A stretch of DNA of 16,624 nucleotides from Verrucomicrobiaceae bacterium UBA2429 (GTDB lineage: Bacteria; Verrucomicrobiota; Verrucomicrobiia; Verrucomicrobiales; Verrucomicrobiaceae). A program made the translations under genes and the position numbers. Every line of letters begins with the position of its first letter. Within the stretch, counting starts at the first letter, position 1. Shown here piece after piece: positions 6,793 to 14,513 of this stretch. The stretch covers positions 130,200 to 146,823 of the forward strand of contig DDQZ01000094.1 in assembly GCA_002343505.1 (NCBI GenBank). The letters are read 5' to 3'. Under the pieces are notes generated by a model. It saw nothing but the letters and a program-made list of their open reading frames with translations. It had not been told where the DNA came from and ran no database searches.

Positions 6793-8103
6793 TCAGGGTT
6801 TGGAGACGTGACGCCACTTCGCGGCGTACAGGTCGCCTGCTCCGGCATGTGAAACTTCATGCTGCCCGAACAAGGCGGATGTCGCGCAGGAACCGGCGAT
6901 GATGAGTTCGGCCGGAGTGCGGAAGGTGAGAGGGTAGGCGCTGTCGTTGAGCTTGCCGCCTGCCTGCACGACCCAGGTGAGGCCGCCTTGGGCATCAAAG
7001 GCCGCGATAAAGATGTCGCCGCTGCCGCGCGTGGCCAGGGCGTGACCGGCCAGGGAGGTGTCTTTGTTGAAATCACCGCACACAAAAGCCGTGCCCTGAT
7101 TGTCCGCGGCCACACCCAGGCAGTAGTCGGTGCCAGGGCCGCGCAGATGTCGCGCCCATTGCACGCGGCCCGCGGCATCGAGATGCACGATGAGGCCGTC
7201 GTTGTCATTTTCTCCAGTGCTTTGAAACGTCCCGCCCGCCACTCTCACGCTGCCTTTGAACATGCCAACACCCCAGACGCGGCCCTGCGAATCGCAGGTG
7301 ATCTCATGATACAGCGCGCTCGGCGCGCCCGGGATCAGGCTGGCCCAGACGGACTCGCCATCGGGGGTGAGTTTCAGCGCCAGCGCGGCGGTCGTTTTGG
7401 ATTCGATGGCTGTTTTGCCGAAGGCTCCCGAGCCCGCCGCATTGCCGCCGATGATGATGTGATCCTGCCCGTCCACTGCGATGCCGTGGCCGCTGCCGGA
7501 AACTGAGCCTGAAGTCACGCGGTGCCAGAGTTCATTGCCATCCGCGTCGTATTTGGTGCAGAAAATCTGGCGGTTGATCGCGCCGGTGACGACGAGGTGT
7601 CCCTCTGAGTCAATGGCGATGCCGTGGCCGTAATCGTAGCCTTCTCCGCCTTTCACGCGCAACCAGAGCACTTTTCCTTCAGGGGAGAACTTGGCGGTGA
7701 AAACATCGTAACCGCCCGCGTTGGGCAGGGTCATGCCATTCACCACGGCGTCGGTGCTTTCAAAGTGGCCGGTGACATAGGCATTTCCCGCCGAATCTGC
7801 GATGACGCCGTAAGCGCGGTCGGTCTTGCTGCCGCCAATGCTGCTGACCCACAGCGGCATGCCCTGCGGGTCAAGCTTCACAAGGCACATGTCCATGCCG
7901 CCCGCGCTCTTGTGCTGGAGACTGCCAAAGGACGCGTCGCCGGTGCATTCGGAGGCCACGAAGACATTGCCGGCGGCATCCGTGGCGACCGCGCGCGCCT
8001 TGTCATTGACGCTGCCGCCAGCACTGAAAACCCATTCGCAGACAGGCGGCTCGGCAGCGTGCAGGGCGGCGATAAGCGGGAGGAGACAGAGGGCGGATTT
8101 CAT
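6793..8103 (-). CDS. Secreted SBBP-type beta-propeller protein
   Basis: Exported protein of 436 residues with a signal peptide (MKSALCLLPLIAALHAAE). The rest consists of about seven degenerate repeats of 45-65 residues. Each begins D-x-x-G-x-x-x-V-x-G (DAAGNVFVAS at 42, DSAGNAYVTG at 103, DSEGHLVVTG at 165, DGQDHIIIGG at 211, DSQGRVWGVG at 271, DNQGTAFVCG at 334, and a weaker one near 396). Each continues with a pattern such as DMCLVKLDPQGMPLWVSSIGG. This is the SBBP (seven-bladed beta-propeller) repeat. Such proteins are found outside the cytoplasm, with binding roles mostly unproven. The position upstream of the sugar transporter suggests a role in binding substrate or in a surface complex, but that is inference. 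The gap to the PSD1 gene is 39 bases. Confidence 0.85.
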   Translation of the reverse strand: MKSALCLLPLIAALHAAEPPVCEWVFSAGGSVNDKARAVATDAAGNVFVASECTGDASFGSLQHKSAGGMDMCLVKLDPQGMPLWVSSIGGSKTDRAYGVIADSAGNAYVTGHFESTDAVVNGMTLPNAGGYDVFTAKFSPEGKVLWLRVKGGEGYDYGHGIAIDSEGHLVVTGAINRQIFCTKYDADGNELWHRVTSGSVSGSGHGIAVDGQDHIIIGGNAAGSGAFGKTAIESKTTAALALKLTPDGESVWASLIPGAPSALYHEITCDSQGRVWGVGMFKGSVRVAGGTFQSTGENDNDGLIVHLDAAGRVQWARHLRGPGTDYCLGVAADNQGTAFVCGDFNKDTSLAGHALATRGSGDIFIAAFDAQGGLTWVVQAGGKLNDSAYPLTFRTPAELIIAGSCATSALFGQHEVSHAGAGDLYAAKWRHVSKP

Positions 8104-8142
8104 GGGGGCAGGAGTACGGTCCCCGGCTGCCCGTTCGCGCGG

Positions 8143-10992
8143 CTAATCCACATGCAGCAGTTCATTGGAGTTGAGAAGCGCACGGCAGAGTGATTTCAGC
8201 CCATGCCTGGCGATCAAGGCTTGGGCGGCGCTGGATTCGGCGGCGTTGGGTTTGCGCTGGAAAAGAAGGTGATAGGCGGTCACAACCGCCTCGGGTCCGT
8301 CCACCCGCCTTGCAAGCGCGTCCGCCATGTCGAGCGTGAAGCTGTGGTTGAGCAGGGTGAGGGCTTGCAGCGGGGTGGTGGTGTTGGCGCGCTTCGGCGC
8401 GGCGAAGGCGATGTCGGGCAGGTCGAAGTCGTTGAGGATGTCCACCACGCTGGCGCGGGCGTTTTGATGATACACGGCGCGGCGGTAGGTGTCGGGGCCA
8501 TGGACATCGAGCGGGAAGTAGGTGCAGACGTTGTTCTGCGTGAACTTGTAGAGGCGGAAACCGGGACCGCCCATGGGTTCGAGTTGCAGTTTGCCCGCGA
8601 CCGCGAGCATCGTGTCGCGCACTTCTTCGGCGCTGAGGCGGCGGGGCGGAAAGCGCCAGAGCAGGCGGCTGGCGGCGTCGGCTTGCGCGCCGTCCTGGCG
8701 ATGCGCGGCACTTTGCTGATACGTCTTCGAGAGCAAAATCTCCCGGTGCAGTTCCTTCAAACGCCAGCCGTTGGCGACGAGCCGGGCGGCGAGGTAGTCG
8801 AGCAGTTCGGGATGTGTGGGCTGACTGCCGAGGAACCCGAAGTCACTTGGAGTATCCACGATGCCGGTGCCAAAGTGCCACTGCCAGACGCGGTTGGCGA
8901 GCACGCGGGCGGTGAGGGGATTGTCCTGGGTGATCCATTTTGCCAACGCGAGACGGCGCTCGCCTTCCGGGGCGTCGGCGGGCAGCTCGTAGGCGGGGGT
9001 GACTTCGCTGAGGACTTTGAGGCTTGCGGGCACGATGACATCGCCAGGTTTCATGGGGTCGCCGCCTTTGTGGAGGCGTGTGGGCTCTTTGGGCTGGGAG
9101 TAGGTGCCGGCCCAGAAGAGTGGCAGCGGCGGCACGCGGTTGATTTTTGCCTGCACGGCGGCGGTTTGTTTCTGCAAGTCCGCGAGCCGCGCATTCTCCT
9201 CGGCGGTGATGACGGACTGGCGGGCTTTGGCCAGCGCGTGGGCGGGAGTGGCAGGCTCGCGGCCTTCGTCGGAGGCCACGGTGGTCCAGTTTTCACCGTC
9301 CATGGAGACCTGGACTTCATACTCGGCGGGCGTGGCTCCGCGCACCTTGCTTTCGTCCGTGCCTCGCTCCCCGCGGGCGTTGATGAAGTTGATGCGGGTG
9401 ACGGTTTCCGGCTTGGCAAAGGTGAGCGTGAGAATGGGCGGGCTGCCGATGAACCAGGCTTCGCCGAGCTTGCCATCAATGCAGTATTGCGGGCCGTAGG
9501 CTTCTGGGAAATCCTCAGCCACGGCGGAGCGCGCGCCTTCCGCCGTGGTGCCATGACTGGCAAGCGCGACGTTGTTTCCGCTGGTGTCATAGACTTCGAA
9601 CTCAGTGAGCTTGCCGCCGCTGGGCCTTGGCGTTTGCCCCTGGTCGAAGGTGGTGAAGTTGCGGATGACCAGGCGCAAGTGGCGCGCGGTGACCGGGGCG
9701 AAGACTTCCTCCGTGCCGTGCGCGTCCACTTTGGGCCGGGTATGGGTGAAGCTGGCAGCGGCGGCCTTGGCCCGGGCTTCGATGCTCTTTTCGTGGGCAT
9801 TGCGTTCCGTATTGAGTTTGGCGAGTTCGGCATTGAGCGGGCGCAGCGCGTCAGCGTGCGCTTTGCGCGCCTCAGCGGTGGCGATGACGCGGCGCTCGTG
9901 TGTCACACCTTCAAAGGCGGACTTGATGCGGTAGTAATCCTCGGCGGGGACGGGATCGAATTTATGGTCGTGGCAGCGGGCGCAGTTGATGGTAAGGCCG
10001 AGAAAGGCGCCGCCGGTGGCAGTGACGATGTCATCCAGCGTGGCGGCGCGGATGTTTGCCTGTGCCACGAGGTCTTGATTGCCCACGTCATCATAAGGAC
10101 CGGCCACGAGGAAAGCGCTGCCGACTTCGACATCGGGGTTGTCCTTGCCGATGACATCGCCGGCAATGTGTTCGGTGATGAACTGGTCGAAGGTCTTGTC
10201 CTCATTGAGCGAGCGGATTACGTAGTCGCGGAAGGGCCAGAGGTCATCAATGACGACGTTGCGCTCGAAGCCTTTGGATTCGCCGAAGCGGATCACGTCA
10301 AGCCAGTGGCGGCCGTAGCGTTCGCCGTAGCGCGGGCTTGCGAGGAGACGGTCAATGAGGTCTTTGTTGGCTCGGGTGTTGGTCTCGCAATCTTTGACAA
10401 ACACCTCCACTTCCTCCGGCGTCGGCGGCAGGCCATGAAGGTCGTAGGTCATGCGGCGGATCAGCGTGCGCGGGTCGGCGGGTGGGTTGAAGTCGAGTCC
10501 CTTTTCTTTGAGCTTGGCGGCGATGTAGTCGTCAATGTCACCAGCCGTGTTAAGATCAGTGTTATTGGGTTGCAGAGACCACCAAGTTTTGTCCGCGCGC
10601 TTGGCCTCCACTTTCACGCCTTCACGAGGGTCTGGAGCGCCCATCTTCACCCAGGCCACCAAGTCAGCGATGACCGCATCCGGCAGCTTGGGCTTCTTCG
10701 GCGGCATTTCCAGGTCCTCTTCCAGATGCTGGATGGTGCGGATGAAAATGCTTTCCTCAGGTTTGCCGGGAATGATCGCAGGCTCACCGCTGTCGCCGCC
10801 TTTTTCCCAGCCGGCTTTGGAGTCGAGGTAGAGATTGCCTTTGAGCTTCTTTGCTTCTGCGCTGTGGCAGGAGTAGCAGTGCTCGATCAGCACGGGACGG
10901 ATTTTTTGCTCGAAGAAGGCGATGCCTTCGTCCGCGGCGAAAGAAGGATGACAAGCGACGATGATCAGGATCGCTGGAATGGCAGATTTCAT
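8143..10992 (-). CDS. PSD1 and planctomycete cytochrome c domain-containing protein
   Basis: Exported protein of 949 residues. The start chosen gives a clear signal peptide (MKSAIPAILIIVACHPSFAA); an in-frame ATG 144 bases further upstream would add a charged stretch and run into the sulfatase 3' end. Domains in order: PSCyt1 cytochrome-c-like (about 22-122) with haem motif CYSCH at 39-43 and MPP at 96-98 as possible axial Met; DUF1549/PSCyt2 (about 150-360) with a second CxxCH at 337-341 (NCARCHDHKFDP); a charged helical, perhaps coiled-coil stretch (375-415); a discoidin-like beta insert (about 430-580); another helix (585-618); and DUF1553/PSD1 (about 672-945). These proteins are abundant in the PVC group and often sit next to DUF1501 genes and sulfatases. 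A role in electron transfer or in a surface or periplasmic complex has been suggested, but function is unknown. Confidence 0.93.
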   Translation of the reverse strand: MKSAIPAILIIVACHPSFAADEGIAFFEQKIRPVLIEHCYSCHSAEAKKLKGNLYLDSKAGWEKGGDSGEPAIIPGKPEESIFIRTIQHLEEDLEMPPKKPKLPDAVIADLVAWVKMGAPDPREGVKVEAKRADKTWWSLQPNNTDLNTAGDIDDYIAAKLKEKGLDFNPPADPRTLIRRMTYDLHGLPPTPEEVEVFVKDCETNTRANKDLIDRLLASPRYGERYGRHWLDVIRFGESKGFERNVVIDDLWPFRDYVIRSLNEDKTFDQFITEHIAGDVIGKDNPDVEVGSAFLVAGPYDDVGNQDLVAQANIRAATLDDIVTATGGAFLGLTINCARCHDHKFDPVPAEDYYRIKSAFEGVTHERRVIATAEARKAHADALRPLNAELAKLNTERNAHEKSIEARAKAAAASFTHTRPKVDAHGTEEVFAPVTARHLRLVIRNFTTFDQGQTPRPSGGKLTEFEVYDTSGNNVALASHGTTAEGARSAVAEDFPEAYGPQYCIDGKLGEAWFIGSPPILTLTFAKPETVTRINFINARGERGTDESKVRGATPAEYEVQVSMDGENWTTVASDEGREPATPAHALAKARQSVITAEENARLADLQKQTAAVQAKINRVPPLPLFWAGTYSQPKEPTRLHKGGDPMKPGDVIVPASLKVLSEVTPAYELPADAPEGERRLALAKWITQDNPLTARVLANRVWQWHFGTGIVDTPSDFGFLGSQPTHPELLDYLAARLVANGWRLKELHREILLSKTYQQSAAHRQDGAQADAASRLLWRFPPRRLSAEEVRDTMLAVAGKLQLEPMGGPGFRLYKFTQNNVCTYFPLDVHGPDTYRRAVYHQNARASVVDILNDFDLPDIAFAAPKRANTTTPLQALTLLNHSFTLDMADALARRVDGPEAVVTAYHLLFQRKPNAAESSAAQALIARHGLKSLCRALLNSNELLHVD

Positions 10993-11042
10993 GAATCGAG
11001 GGAAGCAAATGGTGAGGCCAGGAAGCATTCGTTCGCGGGGAG

Positions 11043-12668
11043 TTACTCGTCGTTTTGGGAAGTGTTCCAGTAACCGCGGAAGACTTTGAGCGGGTCGGCG
11101 GTTTTGGGGTTGACGGGCTGCGGCGCGGATTTCCAAAGCCAGAATCCGTCGAAAATGGCGGCGGGGTCGGGTGTGGGGCGGTCTTCCCAGTAGGCGCGGT
11201 CGTGCTCAAGGAGGCGGGCGCGGGATTGCCGCCATTCCGGGATGATTACCGCGAACCAGGCATCGTGCTTTTGTGCGAGTGCCCGCACGATTTCGGGATG
11301 CTCAGAGGCGAGGTTTTTTTGCTCGGCGGGATCAGCATCGAGATCGTAGAGACGCGGGGCTGGCTGCGGCGCGGAGGTGGGGGCGTCGAGCTGGCTGTCG
11401 AGCGGCATCTCCCAGTGAGGATGAGTGATGCCGCGCTGGTAGGAGGGGTTGTCCCGGGCGCTGTCTTTTTTGAGTGAGGAGTCGTCGCCGGGCCAGTAGA
11501 GCTTCCAGCGGCCCTGGCGAATGGCGGCGTTGCAGTGGGCGACGGGAGCGTAGCGGTTGCGTTGGAAAAGGAGGGTGCGCCCGGCCAGCGCAGGTGCGGG
11601 CTGGCCCATGAGAAGCGGCATGATGTTCTGACCATCAAAGGGCTTGGCTCCTGCGGGCGCGTCTGTTTGGGTGAGGGAAAAAAGCGTGGGCAGCCAGTCG
11701 CAGCCATGCACGGGCGTGGCGATGACCTGACCTGCCGGGATGCGGCCGGGCCAGGCGACGATGCAGGGCACCCGGATGCCGCCTTCGAGCACATGCTGCT
11801 TTTCTCCCGAGAAGCCGCCATTGAAGCGTTGCTGCGGGCCGAGCTTGGGGTCTTTGGTGAGCACGGGGCCGTTGTCGCTGGTGAAGACGATGATCGTGTT
11901 TTCCCACTGCCCGTTGTCTTTGAGGGTCTGAAACACACGCCCAAGTCCGGTGTCCATGGCCTCGATCATGGCGTAAGTGACGGCCACGGCCTCGCTGGCC
12001 TCCTTGCCAAGTCGCTGGCGATATTTTTCCACGAGCGGTTCGGGCGCTTGCAGCGGGCTGTGCGGCGCATGATGCGCGAGGAAGATGGCGAAGGGTTTCT
12101 CTTTGTGAGCGGTGATGAACTTCAGGGTTTCGTCGTTGAGCGCGTCGGAGAGGTAGCGTCCGTCGTGCGGCACGGCGTCATCATTGCGCAGGAGATTCCA
12201 TTTCCAGTAGTCCTGGCCGCCATTGGGAAAGCCGTGGAAAAGATCGAAGCCGCGCTGATGAGGCAGATAATCGCGGCAGTAGAGGCCATTGTGCCACTTG
12301 CCAATGAGCGCGGTGGCGCAGCCCGCATGGCGGAAGTAGTCGCCAAAGGTTTTTTCAGAGAGATCGAGACGGTCCAGGCCGCGATTGCTCGGCACATCCA
12401 CCGCGCCGGTGCGGTGGTTGTAACGGCCCGTGAGGAAACCTGCCCGCGCGGGCGAGCAGAGGGGCGAGGGCGAGTAATGCGCGGTCAATCGCGCGCCTTC
12501 CTGTGCCAGCGAGTCGAGCACGGGGGTGTCTATCCTCGGATTGCCATAGCAGCGCAGATCGCCCCAGCCGAGGTCATCGGCGAGAATGAAGAGGACGTTG
12601 GGCTTTGCAGCGGAGGATTGGCCGCCAAGGATCGCAAAGAACGCGACAAGGAAAGGGAGGGCCTTCAT
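11043..12668 (-). CDS. Secreted sulfatase (S1 family), CSPAR active site
   Basis: Exported sulfatase of 541 residues, with a signal peptide to about residue 20. Metal-binding Asp31/Asp32 lie in NVLFILADDLGWGD. The formylglycine signature is CSPAR at 71-75 followed by AGFLTGR, GKWHNG is at 123-128, and SDNGP supplies Asp265/Asn266. The C-terminal part ends in a short tail (YWEDRPTPDPAAIFDGFWLW) of no recognised domain. Its start codon overlaps the stop of the preceding sulfatase by 4 bases (ATGA on the minus strand), so the two are probably made together. The shared stretch ASEHPEIVRALAQKHDAWFA / ASEHPEIVKDLAARYDAWFA and the common GKWHNG point to a duplicated pair that has since diverged. Substrate unknown; sulfated glycans are the usual targets in PVC bacteria. 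The gap to the PSD1 start is 50 bases. Confidence 0.93.
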   Translation of the reverse strand: MKALPFLVAFFAILGGQSSAAKPNVLFILADDLGWGDLRCYGNPRIDTPVLDSLAQEGARLTAHYSPSPLCSPARAGFLTGRYNHRTGAVDVPSNRGLDRLDLSEKTFGDYFRHAGCATALIGKWHNGLYCRDYLPHQRGFDLFHGFPNGGQDYWKWNLLRNDDAVPHDGRYLSDALNDETLKFITAHKEKPFAIFLAHHAPHSPLQAPEPLVEKYRQRLGKEASEAVAVTYAMIEAMDTGLGRVFQTLKDNGQWENTIIVFTSDNGPVLTKDPKLGPQQRFNGGFSGEKQHVLEGGIRVPCIVAWPGRIPAGQVIATPVHGCDWLPTLFSLTQTDAPAGAKPFDGQNIMPLLMGQPAPALAGRTLLFQRNRYAPVAHCNAAIRQGRWKLYWPGDDSSLKKDSARDNPSYQRGITHPHWEMPLDSQLDAPTSAPQPAPRLYDLDADPAEQKNLASEHPEIVRALAQKHDAWFAVIIPEWRQSRARLLEHDRAYWEDRPTPDPAAIFDGFWLWKSAPQPVNPKTADPLKVFRGYWNTSQNDE

Positions 12669-14485
12669 TTCTCGGGGGCTTTTGGCTGGAGTTTCATCTG
12701 GAGGTGTTTGAGGTCCATGACCTGGGCGCCGGGTTTGGAAAGCGGTTCGAGAGTGATCTTCGCAGGACCTTTCGGGAGGGTGAGGGTGCCTGCTTTCAGC
12801 GTGGCCCAGTCGCGGTTGCGGTAGCGGGCTTTGCCAGCTTCGTCGCGGTGGGGAAGCGGGATTTCTTTGGCTTCGGCGGCTGGCAAGGTGACTTCGATGG
12901 CGCTGTTCCCAGCGTAGAGCCGGATGCGTGATCCAGCGTCAGCTGGGGAAGCTCCATAGGCGAGTTCGAGTTCGTAGTCGCCTGCTTCGCTGACTTCGAT
13001 CTCCCACCAGACTTTGGTCTCGGCATCGGTCCAGGCGGTGAGCCAATCGTTGGCGAAGCCGGGGCCGCTGGCGAACTGCAAGGGCGGATCAAAGTAGGCC
13101 TGCGGCGCGTGCAGTTCCACGGGGTTGTGTTCGAGATGGCCGACGGGCAACGGGTAGCGTTGCAACCCTTCTTTGGAGATGTCGGCAAACCAGGCGTCGT
13201 ATCGAGCGGCAAGGTCTTTGACGATTTCGGGATGCTCGCTGGCGATGTCGTTGGTCTGGCCGGGATCATTCTCCATGTCGTAGAGCTGCCAGGGCTTGGC
13301 GCTGGCGTCGTTGGCCTTGGCTTTGGAGCCTCCGGCGGGGCCGGTGATTTCACGCACGAGCCGGTATTTCTGGGTGCGCACGGCTCCAGGATACTTGTTG
13401 GTCTCGTTGATGGGATTGTGGGTGAACAGGGTGCGCTCCGGCCAGCCGGCGGCATCGGGTTTTTCCAGCAGCGGGCGCAGCGAGGTGCCGTCCACAGGCG
13501 GACCGGAGGGGGCTTGCACACCGCAGAGGTCCATCAGGGTGGGATAAAGGTCGGTGTGGGAGGTGATGGGCTTGACCACATGGGGCGTCCAGTTGGCCGC
13601 AGGCCAGCGCATGAACAGCGGCACGCGCGATCCGCCCTCATGCACGCTGGTCTTGCCGCCGCGCATCCCTGCGTTGTGGGTCTTCACACCTGCGGTGCCG
13701 CCGTTGTCGGTGAGGAACAGGACGATGGTGTTTTTTGCGAGATGCTCCGCTTCCAGATGCGCGAGGAGGCGGCCCACATTGTCGTCAATGTTTTCGCACA
13801 TGCCGTAAAAGGCGGCCAGGGTGTTTTCGAGGCCTTTGGCTTTGAATTTGTCAAAGTACTTGTCCGGCACCTGATAGGGTGAGTGCGGGGTGTTGTAGGA
13901 GAGGTAGCAGAAAATAGGCTTGGATTTGTTTGCCGAGATGAACTTCATCGCCTCATTGGTGAGCACGTCGGTGATGTACCCTTGGGTGGCTTCGTGCCTG
14001 GTGCCGCGCAGGAGGACAGCGTCGAAGTAATCGTTCCAATGGCCGTTGTTGAAGCCGAAGAATTCATCGAATCCCTGGCCCTGCGGGGTGAACGGATGCT
14101 GCTCGCCATTGTGCCACTTGCCGATGCAGGCGGAGCGATAGCCCGTGGGACGCAGCGCCTCGGCGAGGGTGGTTTCCCACGGGCGCATGGCCTCGCGGTT
14201 GTGGGTGACTCCGTGACAGCCGGTGCGCAGCGGCCAGCGCCCTGTCAGCAAGGCGGCGCGGGTGGGGGCGCAGAATGAGTTGACGTAGAAACGCTCAAAC
14301 TGCACGCCGGATCCAGCCAGCTTGTCGAGGTGCGGAGTAGCCAGGTGCGGGTTGCCATGGATGGACAGGTCGCCGTAGCCCTGGTCATCCGTGATGATGA
14401 GCAGGATGTTGGGCTTTTCGCCGGCGGATTGGCCGCAAACAACCGCAAGGAACGCAAAGAGGATGAAGTGAAGTTTGAGAGTCAT
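12665..14485 (-). CDS. Secreted sulfatase (S1 family), CAPTR active site, with C-terminal beta module
   Basis: Exported sulfatase of 606 residues, with a signal peptide to about residue 22. NILLIITDDQGYGD carries Asp33/Asp34. The formylglycine signature is CAPTR at 72-76 plus AALLTGR; Thr replaces the usual Ser but this still fits CxPxR. GKWHNG is at 122-127 and TDNGG gives Asp260/Asn261. The catalytic part ends near 445. Residues about 470-600 form a separate module rich in beta strands (VWWEIEVSEAGDYELELAYG, then a strand ending ITLEPL), resembling non-catalytic sandwich domains fused to sulfatases and glycosidases; carbohydrate binding is possible. It is the first of the tandem pair and follows the DUF1501 gene by 28 bases. 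Confidence 0.93.
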   Translation of the reverse strand: MTLKLHFILFAFLAVVCGQSAGEKPNILLIITDDQGYGDLSIHGNPHLATPHLDKLAGSGVQFERFYVNSFCAPTRAALLTGRWPLRTGCHGVTHNREAMRPWETTLAEALRPTGYRSACIGKWHNGEQHPFTPQGQGFDEFFGFNNGHWNDYFDAVLLRGTRHEATQGYITDVLTNEAMKFISANKSKPIFCYLSYNTPHSPYQVPDKYFDKFKAKGLENTLAAFYGMCENIDDNVGRLLAHLEAEHLAKNTIVLFLTDNGGTAGVKTHNAGMRGGKTSVHEGGSRVPLFMRWPAANWTPHVVKPITSHTDLYPTLMDLCGVQAPSGPPVDGTSLRPLLEKPDAAGWPERTLFTHNPINETNKYPGAVRTQKYRLVREITGPAGGSKAKANDASAKPWQLYDMENDPGQTNDIASEHPEIVKDLAARYDAWFADISKEGLQRYPLPVGHLEHNPVELHAPQAYFDPPLQFASGPGFANDWLTAWTDAETKVWWEIEVSEAGDYELELAYGASPADAGSRIRLYAGNSAIEVTLPAAEAKEIPLPHRDEAGKARYRNRDWATLKAGTLTLPKGPAKITLEPLSKPGAQVMDLKHLQMKLQPKAPEK

Positions 14486-14513
14486 GGGATGCTTGAGAGA
14501 TGCGTGCCGTGCT

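Noticed and set aside
8203..11073. 956-codon open frame on the + strand opposite the PSD1 gene
   Set aside because: It mirrors the codons of a well-recognised minus-strand protein with two CxxCH motifs; its product is low-complexity Gly/Val/Ala/Glu-rich with no domain. High GC at third positions explains the lack of stops.
10993..11136. 48-residue N-terminal extension of the PSD1 protein
   Set aside because: It would hide the clear signal peptide starting at 10992 and overlap the sulfatase 3' end by 94 bases.
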